Origin: Streptomyces sp. NBC_01465
GTDB taxonomy: Bacteria > Actinomycetota > Actinomycetes > Streptomycetales > Streptomycetaceae
Direction of reading: 5' to 3'
Length of the DNA: 64,000 nt
Assembly (NCBI RefSeq): GCF_036227325.1
Contig: NZ_CP109467.1
Span: forward strand, 2,542,001 to 2,606,000
Below the pieces are notes generated by a model. That model saw nothing but the letters and a program-made list of their open reading frames with translations, did no database searches and had not been told where the DNA came from. Position numbers and translations under genes: made by a program. This document shows positions 17,901 to 25,993 of the stretch, piece by piece. How positions within the stretch are numbered: the first letter of the stretch is position 1; each line of letters starts with the position of its first letter.

Positions 17901-18974
17901 GGCGGGCCGCTGGGCCCGGCGGCGCGAGCGCCCGTTCTCCTCCGGCTGCTTCTCCTCCGCCTTCGCGGTGAACTGCGGCGCCTCGGCGCGACGGCGCTTG
18001 CGGCTGCGCGACGGAGAGTCGTTCTCCTCGGCCAGCGTCTCGGCGACGGCCTCGGGCAGGCTCTCCCCGGCCGGCTCGGCGACGGGCGCGGCAGCGGGGG
18101 CGGTGGCGCGGCGGCGGTTACGGCCACGGGGCGCGGGCTCGTCGCTCTCGACGGGTGCGGGCTCAGCAGCCTCGACAGCCTCGGCGGCCTTCGGCGCACC
18201 GGCAGGCGCGGTGGCCTTACGAGCGGCACGGCGGCGGGACGGCGCGGCAGGCTCAGGGGCCGCCTCGGCCTCCTCGACCGGAGCGGCGTCCGGCACGGCG
18301 GCCACGACGATCTCGGCAGGCTCGGCGGCCTTCGGGGCACCGGCGGGCGCGCTCACCGAACGCGTCGCACGACGACGGGCACGCGGCGGAGCAGCAGACT
18401 CGGCCGGCTCGGCGGCTACGTCCTGCGCCACGGTCTCGGCGGGTGCGGCGACCTCGACGGCCTCCACGGCCTCGGTGGTCTTGGGGGCACCGGCGGGCGC
18501 GCTCACCGAACGCGTCGCACGGCGACGGGCACGCGGCGGAGCAGCAGACTCGGCCGGCTCGGCGGCCTGCGGCTCGTCCGCGGATGCCGATACGGCGGTC
18601 ACGGCGGCCTCAGCCACCGGCGCACCGGCCGGAGCGGAAGCACGGCGGCGTGTACGGCCACGGGGTGCGGGCTCTGCGGCCTCGGTCTCTACGGTCTCAG
18701 CGGCCTCAGCCTTGGGCGCACCGGCAGCAGCGGTCGCCTTACGGGTCGCGCGGCGGCGTACAGCAGGCGCCGACGCCTCGGGGGCCTCGGCCGCGGTACC
18801 CTCCGCGGCCGGTATGGCCGGCGCAGCCGACTCGGCCGATTCAGTGGCCCCGCCGACCGGCGGACCGGCCGGACGCGACGCCGCACGGCGCCGACGGCGC
18901 GGCGGCAGCGTGTCGCTGGGTGAGTTGTTGTCTTCGTTCGATCCGGCGTTGCCGGATTCTTCTCGCTCGAGCAT
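14940..18974 (-). CDS. rne: Ribonuclease E/G, very large form
   Basis: Main endoribonuclease for mRNA decay and rRNA processing. I start at the ATG at 18974, with GGGAGAA upstream, giving 1344 residues, near the length I recall for S. coelicolor RNase ES. The core is central (about 605-1045): EAVERVMVVRQ, the S1 region YLGKVQNVLPSMEAAFVDIG, the catalytic aspartates in VVVDVNTGKFTG and VVDFIDMVLE, and the zinc-link CVHCNGRG. The N-terminal 600 residues are low complexity, with Arg-rich clusters, acidic runs and six copies of a motif like RRRATRKxxAPAGAPK. Three more copies follow the core, before a histone-like Lys/Ala/Thr tail (AKKTAAKK type). These disordered arms probably bind RNA and partner enzymes. 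A 5' hairpin lies at 19106-19126. Confidence 0.96.
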   Translation of the reverse strand: MLEREESGNAGSNEDNNSPSDTLPPRRRRRAASRPAGPPVGGATESAESAAPAIPAAEGTAAEAPEASAPAVRRRATRKATAAAGAPKAEAAETVETEAAEPAPRGRTRRRASAPAGAPVAEAAVTAVSASADEPQAAEPAESAAPPRARRRATRSVSAPAGAPKTTEAVEAVEVAAPAETVAQDVAAEPAESAAPPRARRRATRSVSAPAGAPKAAEPAEIVVAAVPDAAPVEEAEAAPEPAAPSRRRAARKATAPAGAPKAAEAVEAAEPAPVESDEPAPRGRNRRRATAPAAAPVAEPAGESLPEAVAETLAEENDSPSRSRKRRRAEAPQFTAKAEEKQPEENGRSRRRAQRPAVAVFQAPVFTEPMFQTPESAAAAAAARPAEVEDEEEVEETVVEAVTPAETEQPASQAGSRSSRRRRRRGEPAEAEKAVEAAPVEEPAVEEPVEAEVEAEDGQDAEESDEYGDRPSRRRRRGGRRRRRGEPADADEQQDEDADEAEAQAEAEEPEEDDEDDNSASGSASSRRRRRRRRRSGDASGDDGTSGADDPERTVVKVREPRKKEAERELGTGFDEVQSIKGSTRMEAKKQRRREGREQGRRRVPIITEAEFLARREAVERVMVVRQHGERTQIGVLEDNILVEHYVNKEQSTSYVGNVYLGKVQNVLPSMEAAFVDIGKGRNAVLYAGEVNFEALGMAHGPRRIETALKSGQSVLVQVTKDPIGHKGARLTSQVSLPGRYLVYVPEGSMTGISRKLPDTERARLKTILKKIVPEDAGVIVRTAAEGASEDELRRDVERLQAQWEDIQKKAKSGGASNAPTLLYGEPDMTVRVVRDIFNEDFSKVIVSGDEAWETIYGYVAHVAPDLTDRLSRWTSEVDVFATYRIDEQLMKALDRKVYLPSGGSLVIDKTEAMVVVDVNTGKFTGQGGNLEETVTKNNLEAAEEIVRQLRLRDLGGIVVVDFIDMVLESNRDLVLRRLLECLGRDRTKHQVAEVTSLGLVQMTRKRVGQGLLESFSETCVHCNGRGVIVHMEQPTASGGGGNGTGKRSKKRGGRGGSDHTDHVEHTHEHDTHEDEHETEAELAAEVAEPVALPEPFAPDEELYSSAAEAEAAAGRGRGRRRATRKASAPAGAPKMAAEPVVEHAPEPVVEPEPAPVVEPEPVVESGASTGSTGAADAAPPAAARGRRRATRKASAPAGAPKAAEEVAEVVVTEAPKVETAPEPVAEPVVEETPAEAAPPRARRRATRKATAPAGSPSGTAEAAVVVVDAPSAEAEPEEAPAKKTAARKTAKKATAKKAATKKTAAAKKTAAKKTTAKKATAKKTAAAEQTSLPGVSADASEA

Positions 18975-19105
18975 GCGGGCGGTTCTCCCGTCACGCTCCC
19001 GGGCGCCGCGTCTGTGTCCGGTCCGTCGCGGTCCGCGTGATGTGCGCGGTTCCGCTCGTCCGGGGCGCGGGCGCCGCACGGGAGCTGATGTCTGGCTCGC
19101 CGGTT

Positions 19106-19126
19106 CCGTACGCGTTGTGCGTACGG
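19106..19126 (-). promoter_or_regulatory. Hairpin in the rne 5' region
   Basis: Perfect 8-bp stem (ccgtacgc / gcgtacgg) with a 5-base loop, about 132 bases upstream of the rne ATG. It could be a leader hairpin or the terminator of the gene upstream, whose stop is 81 bases away. RNase E genes elsewhere are autoregulated through 5' hairpins; here that is only a possibility. Confidence 0.4.
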
Positions 19127-19206
19127 CCTGGCGAAAGTCTCCTGGTCAGTGCGCTGCCCGACCCAGGTGGCTCCCGGATACGAGGGCTGCGCTACAACGA
19201 CTGCCC

Positions 19207-20028
19207 TTACGCGGCGGGACCATCCGGCGCCGTCGCGGCGGCAGTCCCGGCGGCCGTGGGTGGAGCGGCCGGGGCAGCCTCGCGGTCGGGCGCGAGCGGG
19301 TCGGTCACCGTGCCGGACTCCTCGTCGAAGAGCCCCTGCGCCAGCCTGGTCACCGCTGCGGGGACCGGCGGCGCCAGGTCGGCCACAACAGTGAGACCGG
19401 ACAGGACGTCGTCGGGTCGCACGGCAGGTGTCACGTGCCGAACAACCAGCCGCAGTATCGCACAGGGCCCGTCCACCGGCCTATCAGGCTGTGGACGAAC
19501 GACCTCGAGCTCCGCTACAGCACTGCGGGCGTCGAAGGTCCGCAGACCGTTCTTCGCACGCCGCTGGACCTCGACGGTCTCGGCAGCGTTGAAAGCCGCC
19601 ACCGCCTTCTCGGCATCCTCGAACTCGACGCCGTTCAGGGTCATTTCCCATACGGACGCGGTCAGCCGGTCGGCGAGACCCGACGTCCTTGCCTCGACCG
19701 CGTCGACGATGTCGAGGCCGACCGGCATCGACTCGTCGAGCAGCAGCCGCAGCTTCTCCGGGTCCCGCGCCTCGGTGAGGGCGATCTCCAGGAACTCGGC
19801 CTCGCTGCCCGTGCCGGTGGGTGCGGCGTTGGCGTACGAGACCTTGGGGTGCGGGGTGAAGCCCGCCGAGTACGCCATGGGCACCTCGGCCCGGCGCAGC
19901 GCACGCTCGAAAGCGCGCTGGAAGTCACGGTGGCTGGTGAACCGGAGGCGGCCGCGCTTGGTGTAGCGCAGTCGGATGCGCTGCACCGCCGGTGCGGGCG
20001 GCGGGCCTTCGGGCTGTCGCTTGCCCAG
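19207..20028 (-). CDS. DUF2344 (TIGR03936) radical SAM-associated protein
   Basis: Partner of the radical SAM enzyme at 21276-23198; in some bacteria the two are one chain. Function not settled. The family start is clear: QRIRLRYTKRGRLRFTSHRDFQRAFERALRRAEVPMAYSAGFTPHPKVSYANA, then GTGSEAEFLEIAL. The C-terminal 40 residues are Ala/Pro-rich. The only in-frame GTG, at 19986, has no ribosome site. The CTG at 20028, 14 codons upstream, has GAGGAG eight bases before it and adds GKRQPEGPPPAPA, which resembles the N-terminus I remember for Streptomyces homologues with ATG. I therefore propose CTG initiation and a 273-residue product. Confidence 0.85.
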   Translation of the reverse strand: MGKRQPEGPPPAPAVQRIRLRYTKRGRLRFTSHRDFQRAFERALRRAEVPMAYSAGFTPHPKVSYANAAPTGTGSEAEFLEIALTEARDPEKLRLLLDESMPVGLDIVDAVEARTSGLADRLTASVWEMTLNGVEFEDAEKAVAAFNAAETVEVQRRAKNGLRTFDARSAVAELEVVRPQPDRPVDGPCAILRLVVRHVTPAVRPDDVLSGLTVVADLAPPVPAAVTRLAQGLFDEESGTVTDPLAPDREAAPAAPPTAAGTAAATAPDGPAA

Positions 20029-20108
20029 TGGTTCTTCTCCTCGGTGCGGAGCGGGCGCGGGAGGCGCGCCGCCCTACGGCGGGGTTCCCGGGGCACCGGA
20101 CTGCCGGT

Positions 20109-21206
20109 TCACCCCTGCTTCCGCAGGGAGATCTCGGGTTCGGGTGCCGCCTCGGGGACAGTCGTTGTACTACCCAGAGTACGCGCTCGGGCCCCCGCTG
20201 GTTCCCGGCCTTCCACGGGCGCCGCCCCGCCGAAGAGCGCCCGCCACACCTCACGCCTGGTGTCCCGCACGGTTTCGCGCGCCGACCGCAGCGCCGCCCG
20301 CACACTGCGCCCCGCCTCGGCCGCCGCCCGTCCGACGGGCGCCAGCACATAGTCGTAACTCCAGCGCCAGGCCGCCCGCACCGGGCGCCCCACCAGATTC
20401 CACCCGAGCCACTTCAGCGCGCGCCCGACGGCCCGCGAGATGTAGCCGGCGATCCGCCAGCAGACGCCGACGGCCTCGACGATCTCGCGTCCGATCACGC
20501 GCAGGGCGCGGCCCACGGGGACCAGGACGTAGCGCCACAGCACGATGAAGGGGAAGGCGATCGCGATGCCGAGCGGGGTGAGCACGAAGCGGTACGTCTG
20601 GACGCCCAGCCAGCGGAGCAGCGCCCCGAGGCCGAGCACGGCCCAGGTGATCGCGTGGCCGAGGGGGGTGAGCACCGCGCCGTACAGCCAGACGGCCGGG
20701 ATCACGATGCCGTACCGGACTACCGGCACCACCACGTACCGCCAGAGCGCGACCCAGGGCCAGACGAACAGCGCCCTGGCGATCCAGCCGAGCGCGATCC
20801 CGATCGGGGTGAGCACCCAGCGGTAGAACCAGCGCGCCGGGATCACGACGAGCGTCCGGCCGAGCCAGCCGAGTGCCGCGCCCGTCCCGCGGACGACGGC
20901 GGCGATGCCGTGGCCGAGGGGCGTCAGGAGCCGGCGGTAGATCCAGCGGGCGGGCGGGACGACGACGTACCGCCAGAGGGCGACCCACGGCCAGACGAAG
21001 AGCGCCATGCCCACGAACCGCAGTGCGCGCCCCAGCGGGGTGAGCACGTAGCGGTAGAACTGCCGCCCCGTCCACGACAGCGCGTCCCACACCATCCGCA
21101 CCGGCAGCACCACGACCAGCACCACGATCCGCACCGGGATGCGGATCGCCGCGGTCAGGCAGCCTTCGGGCTCGGTTCTGCGCTCCGGTTCCACCATGTC
21201 CCCCAT
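20109..21206 (-). CDS. Membrane protein built of WRYVxVP / VLTPLG repeats
   Basis: 365 residues, function unknown. Residues about 20-290 are made of short aromatic repeats: YVLTPLGRAL, ALFVWPWVALWRYVVVPPARWIYRRLLTPLGHGI, IPARWFYRWVLTPIGIAL, a second ALFVWPWVALWRYVVVP, IPAVWLYGAVLTPLGHAI, YRFVLTPLGIAI and IVLWRYVLVPVGRAL. Each unit is a hydrophobic or amphipathic stretch rich in Trp, Tyr, Val and Arg, with Pro at a fixed place. The last 75 residues are charged and probably cytosolic. The start is uncertain: ATG at 21206 or at 21197, neither with a good ribosome site. It sits between the two radical SAM-associated genes, behind a strong terminator. Repeat units suggest amphipathic membrane helices. 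Confidence 0.75.
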   Translation of the reverse strand: MGDMVEPERRTEPEGCLTAAIRIPVRIVVLVVVLPVRMVWDALSWTGRQFYRYVLTPLGRALRFVGMALFVWPWVALWRYVVVPPARWIYRRLLTPLGHGIAAVVRGTGAALGWLGRTLVVIPARWFYRWVLTPIGIALGWIARALFVWPWVALWRYVVVPVVRYGIVIPAVWLYGAVLTPLGHAITWAVLGLGALLRWLGVQTYRFVLTPLGIAIAFPFIVLWRYVLVPVGRALRVIGREIVEAVGVCWRIAGYISRAVGRALKWLGWNLVGRPVRAAWRWSYDYVLAPVGRAAAEAGRSVRAALRSARETVRDTRREVWRALFGGAAPVEGREPAGARARTLGSTTTVPEAAPEPEISLRKQG

Positions 21207-21221
21207 GCCCCGTCAGACGAC

Positions 21222-21255
21222 CCGGCCCGGCCACGGAGTTCCGTGACCGGGCCGG
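21222..21255 (-). terminator. Terminator after the radical SAM gene
   Basis: 16-bp stem (ccggcccggccacgga / tccgtgaccgggccgg) with one G-U pair in the RNA and a 2-base loop, 21 bases past the stop at 21276. Confidence 0.85.
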
Positions 21256-21275
21256 CAATTCTCGTAATGCAGAAG

Positions 21276-23198
21276 CTACTTGACGACCGTGAGCGGAAGC
21301 AGCGTCTTCCCCGTCGGGCCGATCTGGATGCTCGTGTCCATCTGCGGGCAGACGCCACAGTCGAAGCACGGGGTCCAGCGGCAGTCCTCGACCTCGGTCT
21401 CGTCGAGCGAGTCCTGCCAGTCCTCCCAGAGCCAGTCCTTGTCGAGACCGGAGTCCAGGTGGTCCCAGGGCAGGACCTCCTCGTACGTGCGCTCACGCGT
21501 CGTGTACCAGTCGACGTCCAGGCCGACGTCCGGCAGCGTCTTCTCGGCAGCCTGCATCCAGCGGTCGTAACTGAAGTATTCGCGCCAGCCGTCGAAACGG
21601 CCGCCGCCCTCGTACACGGCGCGGATGACGGAACCGATCCGGCGGTCGCCGCGCGAGAGCAGGCCCTCGACGATGCCGGGCTTGCCGTCGTGGTAGCGGA
21701 AGCCGATCGAGCGGCCGTACTTCTTGTCGCCGCGGATCTTGTCGCGCAGCTTGGTGAGCCGGGCGTCCGTCTCCTCGGCGCTGAGCTGCGGCGCCCACTG
21801 GAAGGGGGTGTGCGGCTTGGGCACGAAGCCGCCGATGGAGACCGTGCAGCGGATGTCGTTGCCCGCGACCTCGCGGCCCTTGGCGATGACGTTGGCCGCC
21901 ATCTCGGCGATCTGGAGGACGTCTTCGTCGGTCTCGGTGGGGAGGCCGACCATGAAGTACAGCTTCACCTGACGCCAGCCGTTTCCGTAGGCCGTCGCGA
22001 CGGTACGGATCAGGTCCTCTTCCGAGACCATCTTGTTGATGACCTTGCGGATGCGCTCGGAGCCGCCCTCGGGGGCGAAGGTGAGGCCGGAGCGGCGGCC
22101 GTTGCGGGTGAGCTCGTTGGCCAGGTCGATGTTGAAGGCGTCCACGCGGGTGGACGGCAGCGACAGGCCGATCTTGTCCTCGGTGTAGCGGTCGGCCAGG
22201 CCCTTCGCGACCTCGGCGATCTCGCTGTGGTCCGCGGACGACAGCGAGAGCAGCCCGACCTCTTCGAACCCGGTCGCCTTGAGACCCTTCTCGACCATCT
22301 CGCCGATGCCGGTGATGCTTCGCTCCCGTACGGGGCGCGTGATCATGCCGGCCTGGCAGAAACGGCAGCCGCGGGTGCAGCCGCGGAAGATCTCTACGGA
22401 CATCCGCTCGTGGACGGTCTCCGCGAGCGGCACGAGCGGCTGCTTGGGGTACGGCCACTCGTCGAGGTCCATGACAGTGTGCTTGGAGACCCGCCACGGA
22501 ACCCCCGAGCGGTTGGGTACGACACGGCCAATACGCCCGTCCGGCAGGTACTCGACGTCGTAGAAGCCGGGGACGTACACCCCGCCGGTCTTCGCGAGCC
22601 GGAGGAGGACCTCCTCGCGGCCGCCGGGGCGACCCTCCGCCTTCCAGGCGCGGACGATGTCGGTGATCGCCAGGACGGCCTGCTCGCCGTCGCCGATGAC
22701 GGCGCAGTCGATGAACTCGGCGATCGGCTCGGGGTTGAAGGCGGCGTGGCCTCCGGCGAGCACGATCGGGTCGTCGACCGTCCGGTCCTTGGCGCTCAGC
22801 GGGATGCCCGCGAGGTCCAGGGCGGTGAGCATGTTGGTGTAGCCGAGCTCGGTGGAGAAGGAGAGCCCGAAGACGTCGAATGCCTTCACGGGGCGGTGCG
22901 CGTCCACCGTGAACTGCGGGACCTTGTGCTCGCGCATCAGCGCCTCGAGGTCCGGCCACACGCTGTACGTGCGCTCGGCGAGGACGCCCTCGCGCTCGTT
23001 CAGTACCTCGTAGAGGATCATGACGCCCTGGTTGGGCAGCCCGACCTCGTACGCGTCGGGGTACATGAGCGCCCAGCGGACGTCGCACTCGTCCCAGTTC
23101 TTGACGGTGGAGTTGAGCTCACCGCCGACGTACTGAATGGGCTTCTGCACATGCGGGAGCAGAGCTTCGAGCTGTGGGAAGACCGACTCGGCAGACAT
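21276..23198 (-). CDS. Radical SAM protein with B12-binding-like domain (TIGR03960)
   Basis: 640 residues from the ATG at 23198, chosen for GGAAAG upstream; upstream in-frame codons give no family sequence. The N-terminal part (about 20-180) is the Rossmann-like domain of B12-binding radical SAM proteins (ALMYPDAYEVGLPNQG, VLAGGHAAFNPEP). The 4Fe-4S motif CTRGCRFC has Cys at 274, 278 and 281. The C-terminal CFDCGVCPQ adds three more cysteines and may bind another cluster. The partner family is DUF2344, encoded two genes downstream. Genomic association with rne, rplU and rpmA is common in actinobacteria and hints at RNA or ribosome modification, which is not shown. Confidence 0.92.
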   Translation of the reverse strand: MSAESVFPQLEALLPHVQKPIQYVGGELNSTVKNWDECDVRWALMYPDAYEVGLPNQGVMILYEVLNEREGVLAERTYSVWPDLEALMREHKVPQFTVDAHRPVKAFDVFGLSFSTELGYTNMLTALDLAGIPLSAKDRTVDDPIVLAGGHAAFNPEPIAEFIDCAVIGDGEQAVLAITDIVRAWKAEGRPGGREEVLLRLAKTGGVYVPGFYDVEYLPDGRIGRVVPNRSGVPWRVSKHTVMDLDEWPYPKQPLVPLAETVHERMSVEIFRGCTRGCRFCQAGMITRPVRERSITGIGEMVEKGLKATGFEEVGLLSLSSADHSEIAEVAKGLADRYTEDKIGLSLPSTRVDAFNIDLANELTRNGRRSGLTFAPEGGSERIRKVINKMVSEEDLIRTVATAYGNGWRQVKLYFMVGLPTETDEDVLQIAEMAANVIAKGREVAGNDIRCTVSIGGFVPKPHTPFQWAPQLSAEETDARLTKLRDKIRGDKKYGRSIGFRYHDGKPGIVEGLLSRGDRRIGSVIRAVYEGGGRFDGWREYFSYDRWMQAAEKTLPDVGLDVDWYTTRERTYEEVLPWDHLDSGLDKDWLWEDWQDSLDETEVEDCRWTPCFDCGVCPQMDTSIQIGPTGKTLLPLTVVK

Positions 23199-23272
23199 CT
23201 CGGCGACTTTCCGTGGACCGACAGGGGTGACCCTCAAGCCTAACGCGACCGGAGCCACCCCTCGTACGGCGA

Positions 23273-24775
23273 TCAGAACGCCGGGGCCCCGGCCGCCCTC
23301 GCCCACACCTTCGGCAGCTCCCGCTCGCGGTCCGCCGCGGACGCCTCCTCATGGCCGTAGAGCAGCCCCCAGGTGAAGGCCGTCTCGCCCGCCGCGTGGG
23401 CCTGGGCCGCCAGGGTGCGGAGGGCTTCGCGGGCCACGACGCTGTCCTGGTGGTCGCCGAGGACCGTCTGTACGGCCTTCATGCGCTTGGCGAAGCGTTG
23501 CGCCGGTGTGCCGAGGGCCGGGGTCGCCGCCTCCCCCGCGTACCGCGCACGCTTGGCGGCCTTGCGGGCCTCGTGCATCGCCAGGTCGCGTTCCTCGCCC
23601 GGGGGCAGTGCGAGCGCATGTTCGATACGGGTCGCGAGGCGCGTGTGGTCCTTCAGGACCGACCTGGGGAGCACCTGCGCCGCGGGCTGTGCGGCCCGGG
23701 GCAGCAGCGGGGGTGCCGCGAGGAGGGCGTCGAGCGTCTCCAGGAGGGCCAGGTAGCGGTGGCCGTCGAGCACGGCGAGGGTGTGGCGGCGCGATCCGGT
23801 GCGGCGGGCGACGGTCCAGATGCGCAGGCGGCCGCGGACGGGGCCGAGCAGGAGGGTCCTGGGGAGGGCGTTGATGCGGGAGGTGAGGCGCTCGGTGAGC
23901 ACTTCCTGGTCGCGGTCGACGCCCAACTCGGCCGCCAGCCATTTGAGTTCCTCGCCGACGGGATCGGTGACGGTGCGGTCGAGGATCTTCCCGTACGTAC
24001 GGAACGCGCTGCGCAGCCGGCGGGTCGCGACCCTCAACTGGTGGACGGAGTCGGGGAGTTCGCGCCGTACGGCCGGGTCGTACGCGACGATCGCGTCGAC
24101 CTGCGCACGGAGGTACGCCAGCACGTGCGCCCCCGCCGTGCCCGGATCGACCTCGCGCCGGGGCGCGGGAACCGACGGGGCGGTCTCGGCCAGGGCGCGG
24201 GCAAGCTTGGAGGCGGAGTGCGACCGGCGGATGCCCGCCTTGCGCAGACGCTTCTCGACGGCGTCGAGGACCGCGGGATCCACGTCGTCGGCGAGCTCGA
24301 CCTCGATCTCCGTCCAGTGCGACTCCCCCGGGCCGCCGGCCAGCCGCTCGGCCCGTACCGCGTCGATGCTGAGCTCCGCGACCAGCGCACCGTCGTCCGC
24401 CGTCAGATGACGTACGTCGCGGGAGGACAACAGGCGTACGACGGGGACGAGTTCGGCGTCACGGGTGCGCGAGCGGGCGAGGGCGGCCAGCGCTCGCGGG
24501 ACGGTGTCGGAGAGGGGGGCGCGGATCTCGTCGCGCACGTCCGGGGCGACCGGGAACTTGAGGTGCCAGCCCGCGTCGTCACCGCCGGTGCGGCGGCGCA
24601 GGGTCAGAGCGCCGGCCGCGAGCCGCTGGTCGGGGGTGTCGTAGTAGGTCGCGTCGAGTTCGGCGACGCCTTTGTCGATGACGGCCGAGACACCGGGGAC
24701 TCGGGTCAGGTCGGGCAGCTGGTTGTCGTCGGTGGCTTCGTACTTCCGCTCGATCTCGCGCTTCGTGTCCGCCAT
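23273..24775 (-). CDS. CYTH and CHAD domain protein
   Basis: Probable polyphosphate- or triphosphate-related protein of 500 residues. The N-terminal CYTH tunnel domain (1-200) has the ExExK signature EIERKYE at 7-13, TYYDTPDQRL, LRRRTGG and WHLKFPV. The CHAD helical domain (220-490) has the conserved His/Arg helices VHQLRVATRRLRSAFRTY and MHEARKAAKRARYAGEA; CHAD domains bind polyphosphate granules. An intact ExExK supports triphosphatase activity. It lies between rodA and the radical SAM gene; the ribosome site is weak. Confidence 0.93.
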   Translation of the reverse strand: MADTKREIERKYEATDDNQLPDLTRVPGVSAVIDKGVAELDATYYDTPDQRLAAGALTLRRRTGGDDAGWHLKFPVAPDVRDEIRAPLSDTVPRALAALARSRTRDAELVPVVRLLSSRDVRHLTADDGALVAELSIDAVRAERLAGGPGESHWTEIEVELADDVDPAVLDAVEKRLRKAGIRRSHSASKLARALAETAPSVPAPRREVDPGTAGAHVLAYLRAQVDAIVAYDPAVRRELPDSVHQLRVATRRLRSAFRTYGKILDRTVTDPVGEELKWLAAELGVDRDQEVLTERLTSRINALPRTLLLGPVRGRLRIWTVARRTGSRRHTLAVLDGHRYLALLETLDALLAAPPLLPRAAQPAAQVLPRSVLKDHTRLATRIEHALALPPGEERDLAMHEARKAAKRARYAGEAATPALGTPAQRFAKRMKAVQTVLGDHQDSVVAREALRTLAAQAHAAGETAFTWGLLYGHEEASAADRERELPKVWARAAGAPAF

Positions 24776-24799
24776 GGACCGAATTTAATGGCGAAGGGG

Positions 24800-25990
24800 T
24801 CAGGCTGTCATCGGGCGTTGCACGCGGATCGACTGGAGGAGTCCGATCGCGACCCAGACCGCGAACATGGACGATCCGCCGTAGGAGACGAAGGGAAGCG
24901 GAAGGCCGGCGACGGGCATGATGCCCAGCGTCATGCCGATGTTCTCGAAGGCCTGGAACGCGAACCAGGCGATGATGCCGGCCGCCACGATCGTTCCGTA
25001 CAGCTCGGTCGTCTCGCGCGCGATCCGGCAGGCGCGCCAGAGCACGATGCCGAGGAGGACGAGGATCAGTCCGGCTCCCACGAAGCCGAGTTCCTCGCCG
25101 GCGACGGTGAAGACGAAGTCGGTCTGCTGCTCGGGGACGAACTGCCCGGTGGTCTGCGAGCCGTGGAAGAGGCCGGTGCCGGTGAGTCCGCCGGAGCCGA
25201 TCGCGATACGCGCCTGGTTGGTGTTGTAGCCGACGCCCGCCGGGTCGAGGGCGGGGTTGGCGAAGGCGGCGAAGCGGGCGATCTGGTACTCGTCGAGGAG
25301 GCCGAGCTGCCAGACGGCGACGGCGCCGACCGCACCCGCGGAGAGCAGTCCGAGCACCCAGCGGTTGGAGGCGCCGGAGGCGAGCAGGACGCCGAGGACG
25401 ATGATCGCCATCACCATGACCGAGCCGAGGTCCGGCATCAGCATGACGATCATTATCGGGATCGCGGCAAGGCCCAGGGACTTGGCGACCGTGCGGTGGT
25501 CGGGGTGGGTCTGGTCGCCCGCGTCGACCCGGGAGGCGAGGATCATCGCCATGCCGAGGATGATCGTGATCTTCGTGAACTCGGAGGGCTGGAGGGAGAA
25601 TCCGCCGCCGATGACGATCCAGGCGTGGGCGCCGTTGACGGTCTGTCCGAGCGGGGAGAGGACCGCGAGGATCAGCAGGACCGAGAGGCCGTAGAGGATC
25701 GGGATGGCGCCGCGCAGGGTGCGGTGGCCGAGCCAGATGGTGCCGATCATCAGGGCGAGCCCGATGCCGGTGTTCATGACGTGGCGCAGCAGGAAGTAGT
25801 ACTGGTCGCCGTGGGTGAGGCTGGTGCGGCCGCGGGTCGCCGAGAGGACCAGTGCGGAGCCGATCGCGGAGAGGGCGAGCGCGGAGAGGAGCAGCGGCCA
25901 GTCGAGCCTGCGGACCACGGAGTCGCGGGCCGTGAGTTTGGACCAGGCGCCGCGCTCGGGTGCGTAACGCGAGACGGAGAAGCCGGCCAT
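24800..25990 (-). CDS. rodA: RodA/FtsW-type peptidoglycan glycosyltransferase
   Basis: SEDS-family polymerase that extends peptidoglycan strands with its partner PBP2; the S. coelicolor equivalent is the mre-linked gene sfr. 396 residues with about ten membrane segments and the SEDS landmarks NGAHAWI, GFSLQPSEFTKI, DLGSVMV and a C-terminal LPFVSYGGSSM. AGGAGGG lies before the ATG, 3 bases after the mrdA stop, so the pair is cotranscribed and probably coupled. In Streptomyces the mre locus serves mainly spore wall formation. Confidence 0.95.
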   Translation of the reverse strand: MAGFSVSRYAPERGAWSKLTARDSVVRRLDWPLLLSALALSAIGSALVLSATRGRTSLTHGDQYYFLLRHVMNTGIGLALMIGTIWLGHRTLRGAIPILYGLSVLLILAVLSPLGQTVNGAHAWIVIGGGFSLQPSEFTKITIILGMAMILASRVDAGDQTHPDHRTVAKSLGLAAIPIMIVMLMPDLGSVMVMAIIVLGVLLASGASNRWVLGLLSAGAVGAVAVWQLGLLDEYQIARFAAFANPALDPAGVGYNTNQARIAIGSGGLTGTGLFHGSQTTGQFVPEQQTDFVFTVAGEELGFVGAGLILVLLGIVLWRACRIARETTELYGTIVAAGIIAWFAFQAFENIGMTLGIMPVAGLPLPFVSYGGSSMFAVWVAIGLLQSIRVQRPMTA

Positions 25991-25993
25991 GGG

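Noticed and set aside
15540..18923. Plus-strand open frame of 1127 codons opposite rne
   Set aside because: It is the mirror of the repetitive GC-rich RNase E arms; its Leu/Arg/Gly/Val sequence has no domain, while the minus strand has a full catalytic core.
19992..23243. Plus-strand open frame of 1083 codons opposite the radical SAM and repeat membrane genes
   Set aside because: No recognisable motif; the opposite strand encodes conserved proteins.
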